A stretch of DNA of 5,700 bases from Bacteroidota bacterium (GTDB lineage: Bacteria; Bacteroidota; Bacteroidia; Bacteroidales; Prolixibacteraceae), in the NCBI GenBank assembly GCA_030695265.1, contig JAUYTA010000662.1:1-5700 (forward strand), in the 5' to 3' direction. Shown in pieces: positions 1-5,126 of this stretch. Below the pieces are notes generated by a model. It did not search any database. It had not been told where the DNA came from and was given only the letters and a program-made list of their open reading frames with translations. Each line of letters starts with the position of its first letter. Within the stretch, counting starts at the first letter, position 1. The translations under genes were made by a program, and so were the position numbers.

Positions 1-500
1 TCGCCATAGTTTAGTTGCTTGTTTTTCAGCATGATTGAATAAGCCAAAGCCAGCGGATAGATAGTAAATCCCAGGTCGGGAGTTGAATGGAAGTTGGTCG
101 ATATCAGGTCGATCGTACCATCGTCATGTTGCAGGTTGAGCAATCCGGAGGCAGCAAGAGTCATTCTATGAAGTATTTCTTTCGACTGGTAATATTTTGA
201 TTCAGGCGAAACATAGCTGCACATCAGGTTCTCTATCAGATACGATGTCTGAATGGGTGATACCACGCTGTCTCCATCGAATGCAGCCCCGTAATAAACT
301 GAATTCTTATCGGTCCATTGCCTGTTTAAAACATTGGTTATGCTGTTGTCATTCAGTTTTATAAGTACCGAAAGCAGTTCTTTTTTATTGTACGGCGTAG
401 TAATTCCAATAGCCTCTGAGAGAGGAAACAACATTACCATTGAAAGGCAAATAAGTACAGTTTTTTTTCTGATGATTAGTTTGGTTAGATCTGTTTTCAT
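1..500 (-). CDS. Secreted (alpha/alpha)-toroid-like protein, possibly polysaccharide-lyase related; N-terminal part only
   Basis: I translated this frame from the ATG at 500-498; it stays open to the left edge (166 codons), so the C-terminus is missing. The first 30 residues form a Sec-type leader: basic start (MKTDLTKLIIRKK), hydrophobic core (TVLICLSMVMLFPL), then SEAIG. The rest is predicted helical and soluble. A striking patch at about residues 125-145 reads HDDGTIDLISTNFHSTPDLG, followed by FTIYPLALAYSIM. From memory this resembles the N-terminal helical toroid domain of large uncharacterised Bacteroidota proteins in polysaccharide-utilisation loci, some annotated as heparinase-like or lyase-like. 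I cannot name the family with certainty, and catalytic residues cannot be judged from this part. The gene starts only 19 bp after the GH105 stop, so it is almost certainly co-transcribed with it and likely acts on the same glycan outside the cytoplasm. No Shine-Dalgarno is seen upstream, which is normal for the phylum. Confidence 0.75.
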   Translation of the reverse strand, partial: MKTDLTKLIIRKKTVLICLSMVMLFPLSEAIGITTPYNKKELLSVLIKLNDNSITNVLNRQWTDKNSVYYGAAFDGDSVVSPIQTSYLIENLMCSYVSPESKYYQSKEILHRMTLAASGLLNLQHDDGTIDLISTNFHSTPDLGFTIYPLALAYSIMLKNKQLNYG

Positions 501-519
501 TTTTCTGACTGAATAAGAA

Positions 520-1755
520 TTAGTGTTTCTTTTTTAGTTTTTCGTATTCCAAACCGAGCATGATGTATGCTCCAATGGCATAGTTTACCCCTTCTTTTGT
601 TTTCCGCCCGAAATAATAAGCGCGGTCGCCAATGCAGGTTCCTTCACAAACTTTGGTCGGAATCACGTATTTGCCTTCTGTTTTGCTGGCATATTTTTTC
701 AATCCTGACCAGGCTTTTTCAACAACAGGCATAAATGTTTTCCGGTTGAGGATTTCCAAATCAACACCGATGGCAATGCCATATGCAAACATTGCAGTGC
801 AAGAGCTTTCCGGATAGTTGTCTTTGTGTTCCGGATAAATGGGCAATTGGTACCACATTCCGGTTTCTTTATCCTGAAGTTTGGGTAGCTTTTTGGTTAT
901 TTCGCGTAGCTCTTTTGCAAATGCCTTGAAATAAGGTGAATTGGCCGGGACTGTTTTCAGCGCATCAGCAATGGCCATTACCACCCACCCGTTTCCACGT
1001 CCCCAAAACTCGATGCTTTTGCGTTGAGGAGTCATTTGCGCCCAATTCAACTGGCAGCAACGGTCTTTGTAATCGTCGTTATCATCGTCGTAGCCATGCA
1101 CCCACAGTCCCCACTTTTTGTCGGCCAGCTTTTCCTTGTGAATCAGCAACTGATCGAGCAACTCTTTAAGATACTTTTCATTGCCTGTATATCGATACAT
1201 TTCCAAAAAGTACATGCTCAGCATGTAAACGGTATCGTCCCACAATTCAATTGTTTCGGTACGGTGCGAAACTCCACCGGCTTTTGTGCGGGGAGTGGTC
1301 AGGTAATCAGCATAAATTTGATTCGCTTTTTCGATGTAATTTTTGTCGCCGGTAACTTTCGCCAGAAAAGCCATGCCATGCCCCGATGCAACGGCGTTGG
1401 GATGCATACCGTTGGCGTCGTTGTAAGTTTTGTCCATGGCTGTTTTCACGTAATCGAGGAAAACCTGTTTTTGAGGTTCGGGTTTCGAGTTGTACAGGTG
1501 AACCAGCGCGTTTAGCATGGTCGCCTGCCCCCAGTCCCATTTGTACTGATCGGCTGGCATAAATACTTCACGGCCATACACATCCAGCGAGTCAACCCAG
1601 GTTTTGGCCTGAATGTTCGTTGAAAAAAGTACGATGTAAATTAATATTAACGACTTTATGTTGAATAGGAAAGCTTTTCCGAGTACAGATGATGGTATGA
1701 TGGTAAATCCGGCAAAAATGGTTGTGCCGGTTAATAGAAAATCTCTTCGTTTCAT
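520..1755 (-). CDS. GH105 unsaturated rhamnogalacturonyl/glucuronyl hydrolase (YteR/YesR-like) with chimeric N-terminus
   Basis: Residues about 52-411 look like a complete GH105 (alpha/alpha)6-barrel. Family enzymes use water addition to the 4,5-double bond to remove the unsaturated uronic acid left at the non-reducing end by pectin or rhamnogalacturonan lyases. Supporting motifs are YKWDWGQATMLNAL (71-84), ELWDDTVYM (170-178, where D174 aligns with the catalytic Asp of the W-x-D-x-x-Y-M pattern), FWGRGNGWVVMAIADAL (250-266), ESSCTAMFAYG (316-326) and the C-terminal NYAIGAYIMLGLEY (391-404). Length past the leader is normal for the family. The leader is odd. Residues 1-27 match a twin-arginine-like Gfo/Idh/MocA leader (KRRDFL...PSSVLGK). 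Residues 28-50 are a second, Sec-type signal (FNIKSLILIYIVLFSTNIQA) with probable cleavage after A50. There is no in-frame Met between M1 and M66, so the first ATG is the only usable start. The gene lies 35 bp after the GH27-like gene. The enzyme is probably periplasmic. Confidence 0.9.
   Translation of the reverse strand: MKRRDFLLTGTTIFAGFTIIPSSVLGKAFLFNIKSLILIYIVLFSTNIQAKTWVDSLDVYGREVFMPADQYKWDWGQATMLNALVHLYNSKPEPQKQVFLDYVKTAMDKTYNDANGMHPNAVASGHGMAFLAKVTGDKNYIEKANQIYADYLTTPRTKAGGVSHRTETIELWDDTVYMLSMYFLEMYRYTGNEKYLKELLDQLLIHKEKLADKKWGLWVHGYDDDNDDYKDRCCQLNWAQMTPQRKSIEFWGRGNGWVVMAIADALKTVPANSPYFKAFAKELREITKKLPKLQDKETGMWYQLPIYPEHKDNYPESSCTAMFAYGIAIGVDLEILNRKTFMPVVEKAWSGLKKYASKTEGKYVIPTKVCEGTCIGDRAYYFGRKTKEGVNYAIGAYIMLGLEYEKLKKKH
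1675..1755 (-). other. Foreign leader segment fused to GH105 (Gfo/Idh/MocA-type signal)
   Basis: Codons 1-27 of the GH105 frame encode a basic RRDFL start, a hydrophobic stretch (LLTGTTIFAGFTII) and PSSVLGK. In Bacteroidota this pattern heads secreted Gfo/Idh/MocA-family oxidoreductases, usually followed by APSDKLN and a GxGxxG Rossmann motif. Here it is followed directly by the hydrophobic core of a second signal peptide. Inference: the 5' end of an oxidoreductase gene has been joined in frame to a GH105 that lost its own first few codons. The point of change is about 1674/1675, inside the near-palindrome GGAAAGCTTTTCC (plus strand 1669-1681). Confidence 0.55.
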
Positions 1756-1790
1756 AGTTGATTTATTAATTTGGTTTTACTGAAGTTTAT

Positions 1791-3188
1791 TTATTTTGCC
1801 GGATATATCCGGAGCATTACAACGCCATGATGCCTGATTTCCGTTTGAAATGATCCCTCGAATTCGCCTAAATCTTTTACTTCGTCATTGGTCAGCAGGT
1901 TCAGGATAAAATCATCCAGTTGCTCAATCGGGCATCCAATCAGCAATGGCGCGGCAAGCAGACTGAATAAACTCATATGGCTGTACTGCTCATCGGGTGT
2001 CAGTCGTGTCGGGTGCAAATCCTGACCAGTAGTCATATTCCCCAGAATCAGCATGTCCGGATCGTTCCAATGCCCCGGCCCGCCAAAAGATGCCCATTTA
2101 TCGATGGTAAAAGTTGAATAAATTCCTACCTTCAAGCCCAAACCGTGAATGTAATCCACCATTTTTTTAAAATCCGGAAATTTTTCATTGGGCTGAATGG
2201 CGTTGAACTTTCCACCCCGTTGTCCCTGCCAGGCATCGTCGATGTTGATGTATGTCCAGCCATGATTGCTCAAACCCATGCTCACCATGGCATCTGCCGA
2301 AGCAATCACTTTTTCGCGGTCGATGTTCCGGGCCCACGAATTCCAGCCATTCCAGCCGATTGGCGGGGTAAGTGCGATGGTGTCGCCAATCACAATTTTC
2401 AGGGGTTTTGTGGCTTCTCCATATTCATTTCTCGCTTTCACACCGACTAAATAGCTGCCTCTTTGGTTCACTTTTCCTGAAATGATTCCAGATATAACGT
2501 CCAGTTTTAGTCCGTTGGGCAGGTTTTGTGCCGAAAACTCCATCGGACGGTTTCCGGTTGCCGCAATCGTGTATGAAAATGGATTTTTGGGTGTCGCGCC
2601 AAAAAATTTGGCAGAATTGATCTTTGGCGATAGTTCCGGTTCAGGAGTTAAAATGTGTTTTACATCCGTGTTTGGAAACTGCTCCGGAACACTGTTTCCG
2701 ACCATCTCAATTTGCGCATCGGCCCAGTTCGAGTAGGTTTTGTTGTGCCCTTCAACATCATCGGTAACAAGCAGTCCCAGCCGCTTGATGCCTTTTAGAT
2801 TCACATTGACTTTCTGAGTCTGATCGCCTACCCGCATTTCGTTACTTTCGAAGAGAATCTTTCGGTCGCCGATCACATAGAATTTTACCGGAACATCTTT
2901 ATTTCCCTTGTCGTCAGCGCCTACCTCAGCCGTAAATTGACGGGCATTTCCATCCAGAAAAAAGGAAAGTACGCTAATGGTTTGTACACCAACGCCACGT
3001 TCAAAATAAATTCCATTTATTTTCATCGAATCGCCCGCAGCGTTAGTTTTGGGCAAAACGGCAGGGATTCCCTCTGAAAAGGATTTTATTTTTAAGTCGT
3101 CCAACCAAATGACACTTGTTTTCTCTGAGCACGAGCCGAAGCTAATCAGACACCAAATCAGGACAAGTATTTTTGATTGAGTTTCCAT
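1791..3188 (-). CDS. NPCBM-GH27 alpha-galactosidase-like lipoprotein, internally deleted, probably inactive
   Basis: With the start at 3188 the protein has 465 residues (numbered from here). It has a lipoprotein signal (METQSKILVLIWCLISFGSC, acylated Cys 20), an NPCBM/NEW2-type carbohydrate-binding module (about 26-165) and an Ig-like putative domain (about 190-268, with NLPNGLKLDVISGIISG). These are followed by GH27 landmarks: PPIGWNGWNSW (275-285), YINIDDAWQG (313-322), GLKVGIYST (351-359), GPGHWNDPDML (370-380) and HPTRLTPDEQYSHMSLF (392-408). An intact GH27 has roughly 120-150 residues between GIYST and GPGHWNDPDM. These carry the nucleophile (K-Y/F-D-W/G motif) and the acid/base Asp. Here only FTIDKWASFG lies between, so both are absent. 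A second gap follows TNDEV (433-437): the NQDPLGKQ block and most of the C-terminal beta domain are missing, leaving KDLGEFEGSF...GVVMLRIYPAK. Related proteins are, from memory, about 650 residues. The upstream ATG at 3224 is rejected because it lies in the CACATAG repeat. A binding-only role is conceivable but unproven. Confidence 0.85.
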   Translation of the reverse strand: METQSKILVLIWCLISFGSCSEKTSVIWLDDLKIKSFSEGIPAVLPKTNAAGDSMKINGIYFERGVGVQTISVLSFFLDGNARQFTAEVGADDKGNKDVPVKFYVIGDRKILFESNEMRVGDQTQKVNVNLKGIKRLGLLVTDDVEGHNKTYSNWADAQIEMVGNSVPEQFPNTDVKHILTPEPELSPKINSAKFFGATPKNPFSYTIAATGNRPMEFSAQNLPNGLKLDVISGIISGKVNQRGSYLVGVKARNEYGEATKPLKIVIGDTIALTPPIGWNGWNSWARNIDREKVIASADAMVSMGLSNHGWTYINIDDAWQGQRGGKFNAIQPNEKFPDFKKMVDYIHGLGLKVGIYSTFTIDKWASFGGPGHWNDPDMLILGNMTTGQDLHPTRLTPDEQYSHMSLFSLLAAPLLIGCPIEQLDDFILNLLTNDEVKDLGEFEGSFQTEIRHHGVVMLRIYPAK

Positions 3189-3204
3189 TATTTTTTGTAT
3201 TAAC

Positions 3205-3228
3205 CACATAGACACATAGTTCACATAG
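3205..3228. repeat. Short CACATAG repeat, three copies
   Basis: CACATAG occurs at 3205-3211, 3213-3219 and 3222-3228 on the plus strand, at 8- and 9-bp steps, between the GH28 stop and the GH27-like start. Similar ACACATAG-type strings recur, to my recollection, in intergenic DNA of many Bacteroidota. It reads in frame with the following gene as MNYVSMW, which argues against the ATG at 3224 as the true start. A role as a regulatory site is possible but nothing here demonstrates one. Confidence 0.6.
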
Positions 3229-3268
3229 AAAACTTAAATACTTTGTACAATCTGACGATGTGGTATTT

Positions 3269-4858
3269 TTATTTATAGTTGGTTTTCAGGATACCTTTGT
3301 CTTCGCTGGCAGGCATTTTTAGGTTGTTAATTGTCAGGTCAGAAGTATTGTTGAACATCACCACCGGCATTTCTTTGGCCGTTGGAATGTCAATATCTGC
3401 CAGTTCAAGTCCTTTTACATCGTCAAAGACGAGGGCAGGGCGGAAGTCATCTTTTAGGTAATTCACTTTCACATTTTTCATTTTAATTCCTTCGGCGTAA
3501 CGCACATAAAATCCCCACGATGGCAACTCTCCGAACATCGAAAATTCCGGATAATTGGCTTTGTTTTCAGGAACGGAAGTGATGTTTTTCAGCGGAATAT
3601 GGGCAATCTCTTTGTTGGCCATTCCTCCGTAGCTTATCTCGATATTTTCAAGCGTCACGTCCTGAACCGGATGACCCGGAATGCCCACGATCGAGGAGGG
3701 GATCAGGTTGTAAGGTAAAAAAGGATGTCCGTAGATGTGAAAGTGGGATGGGCGTTTGGGCATTTTATCTACTCCGGGCTTCAGATGATCGGGCGGCCCT
3801 TCGATGGGATAACCCTGATCGGGCTTGTAAAGTGGCGTTTCTGCTTTTACGTTGGCAATATAAACCCCTTTGAGCGTTCCCGGCTTTCCGTCAATGTTCC
3901 GGTGCCCGAGGCGGATAAAAATAGCATTGCCGGTATTTTTTGCTGTCACATTTTGAATGTCGATGTCTTCCAATATTCCGCCATCAACCGATTCGAGAGC
4001 AATTGCAGAGCGGTAGGTGTCAAAAACAGTCAGGTTGCGAACCTTGATATTTTTAAACCCTCCGGCAGAACCGGTTCCCAGCTTAAATCCGCTTGCACTT
4101 GAGCGAACCGTGCAACTGTCGATGAATACATTCTCGCACATTGAATTTGGGTTTTCCGATTTCAGGCAAATGGCATCGTCCCCAGAATTGATGAAGCAAT
4201 TCGTGATTCGTACATTTTTGGAATCGGTGATGTCCAGTCCATCGTTGTTCCAGTAGGTGGTACTTTGCACCGTGATTCTATCAATTGTGACGCCGTCGCA
4301 CTCCCTGTAATCCTGCACCCAGTTTGATGCATTTTTAAGCGTAACTCCAGTCACTTTTACGTTGGTACATGAATGAAATAAAACAACATGCGCCCGGCCA
4401 ACTTCGGGTCTTTTGACCAGCCACATCGTATCCTGTTTTAGTTCCCCACTTCGGAGTTTTCTGAAAATATCCAGCATGAGTTCCTGGCCCTGTCCATCAA
4501 TAATTCCCTGTCCGCTGATGGAAATATTTTGCTGATCTTTTGCATAAATCAGCGCCGACCGTCCTTCATTGGTATATTCATTTGGATTGTGCGGACCCAG
4601 CAAACTGGCACCCAATTTCAGATGTAGATCCACTCCTGATTTCAGGAAAAGTGTTCCTGTGCTGAAATTTCCGGGAGGAACAATTACCTGTCCGCCACCG
4701 GCAGCTGAAGCTTCATCGATCGCCTTTTGGATAAAGGTTGCATTGTTGGTCTTTCCATCGGCAATGGCGCCGTACGAAGTAATCAGGTTTTCTTTTTTCG
4801 AATTGCATCCGATTGCCATATAGAGCAAAAGAGATATGATTAACATTCTTATTTTCAT
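3269..4858 (-). CDS. GH28-family pectinase-like lipoprotein (galacturonidase/rhamnogalacturonan hydrolase type)
   Basis: This is a complete 529-residue parallel beta-helix protein. The leader MKIRMLIISLLLYMAIGC ends in a lipobox with Cys 18, so it is probably an outer-membrane or periplasmic lipoprotein. The helix starts with YGAIADGKTNNATFIQKAID (29-48) and GGGQVIVPPGNFSTGTLFLKS (54-74), as in GH28 enzymes that hydrolyse alpha-galacturonosyl bonds in homogalacturonan or rhamnogalacturonan. The catalytic Asp triad is recognisable: WNNDGLD (203-209, equivalent of NTD, D206) and SGDDAICLKS (225-234, D227/D228). The usual GHG is replaced by ASG (255-257) and the RIK region reads YRSAIALES (282-290). 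It is therefore a divergent clade rather than a classical polygalacturonase, and substrate should not be read from the family name alone. The long C-terminal part (370-529) includes HFHIYGHPF and YPEFSMFGELPSWGFYVR. It is first in the tight downstream run of genes; the 268-bp spacer before it could hold a promoter, but I found no good TTTG/TAnnTTTG match. Confidence 0.88.
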   Translation of the reverse strand: MKIRMLIISLLLYMAIGCNSKKENLITSYGAIADGKTNNATFIQKAIDEASAAGGGQVIVPPGNFSTGTLFLKSGVDLHLKLGASLLGPHNPNEYTNEGRSALIYAKDQQNISISGQGIIDGQGQELMLDIFRKLRSGELKQDTMWLVKRPEVGRAHVVLFHSCTNVKVTGVTLKNASNWVQDYRECDGVTIDRITVQSTTYWNNDGLDITDSKNVRITNCFINSGDDAICLKSENPNSMCENVFIDSCTVRSSASGFKLGTGSAGGFKNIKVRNLTVFDTYRSAIALESVDGGILEDIDIQNVTAKNTGNAIFIRLGHRNIDGKPGTLKGVYIANVKAETPLYKPDQGYPIEGPPDHLKPGVDKMPKRPSHFHIYGHPFLPYNLIPSSIVGIPGHPVQDVTLENIEISYGGMANKEIAHIPLKNITSVPENKANYPEFSMFGELPSWGFYVRYAEGIKMKNVKVNYLKDDFRPALVFDDVKGLELADIDIPTAKEMPVVMFNNTSDLTINNLKMPASEDKGILKTNYK

Positions 4859-4933
4859 ATTTATAGTTTATATGTGTTTCATTAATGAATATTCTAAATC
4901 GCACAAAACTCCCAGTTTGCCAGATATTGTTTA

Positions 4934-4946
4934 ACCTCTATGAGGT
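4934..4946. repeat. Small palindrome ACCTC-TAT-GAGGT
   Basis: A perfect 5-bp stem with a 3-base loop lies in the leader region of the GH28 gene. It is short and no U-run follows on either strand, so it is not an intrinsic terminator. It is the left-most of several hairpins in this spacer. Confidence 0.35.
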
Positions 4947-4968
4947 AAGCTGCATTTGCTGATAATTT

Positions 4969-5051
4969 TTCTACAATACTGAATCTTCCCGATTTTCATC
5001 GGGACAAGCTCTACGGAGAACATTCCGCGTAGCGGATAAAGTATTGTAGAA
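4969..5051. repeat. Compound hairpin unit 1 with core TTCCGCGTAGCGGATAAA
   Basis: The outer arms TTCTACAATACT (4969-4980) and AGTATTGTAGAA (5040-5051) are perfect 12-bp inverted complements. They enclose a 7-bp stem TCCCGAT-TTTC-ATCGGGA (4987-5004) and the 18-base core TTCCGCGTAGCGGATAAA (5023-5040), itself a palindrome TCCGC-GTA-GCGGA. CTACG (5011-5015) could alternatively pair with CGTAG (5028-5032). It lies between the GH92 stop and the GH28 start. It looks like a non-coding dispersed repeat (REP/MITE-like) or a structured leader. No T-run follows in the direction of transcription. Confidence 0.65.
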
Positions 5052-5055
5052 CAAG

Positions 5056-5096
5056 ATCATGGTTCATTTATTTCCGCGTAGCGGATAAACTATGAT
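5056..5096. repeat. Compound hairpin unit 2, second copy of the same core
   Basis: The core TTCCGCGTAGCGGATAAA recurs exactly at 5072-5089, 49 bp from the first copy. It is enclosed by a different outer stem: ATCATGGTT (5056-5064) against AACTATGAT (5088-5096), nine pairs including one G.T. The outer arm sequence is unrelated to that of unit 1, although both sets of arms are self-complementary and the right arm in each begins within the final A's of the core. Confidence 0.6.
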
Positions 5097-5126
5097 TTTA
5101 GAGGCTCAGAAGTATTTTGTTTTTTT

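Noticed and set aside
1024..1515. 163-codon plus-strand open frame, with others at 936-1169 and 632-817
   Set aside because: They lie antisense inside the well-supported GH105 gene, have no recognisable motifs, and show the low-complexity composition of shadow frames.
2145..2736. Plus-strand open frames antisense to the GH27-like gene
   Set aside because: The opposite strand encodes conserved NPCBM and GH27 motifs throughout; these are shadows.
3189..3224. Upstream ATG giving a 12-residue longer GH27-like protein
   Set aside because: The extension is encoded within the CACATAG repeat and would spoil the lipoprotein leader; the ATG at 3188 gives a normal signal with Cys at 20.
3725..4256. 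Plus-strand open frames antisense to the GH28 gene
   Set aside because: They overlap the GH28 catalytic core on the other strand and resemble no known protein.
4859..4968. Bacteroidota-type promoter before GH28
   Set aside because: A TTTTG box can be found on the minus strand, but there is no TAnnTTTG at the right distance; not enough to annotate.
4934..5096. CRISPR array
   Set aside because: Only two copies of an 18-base palindromic core, with spacing and flanks that form stems, and no cas genes in view.
4969..5126. Intrinsic terminator after the GH92 gene
   Set aside because: Stable hairpins exist, but no T-run follows them in the minus-strand direction; the long T-run at 5121-5128 is on the wrong strand.
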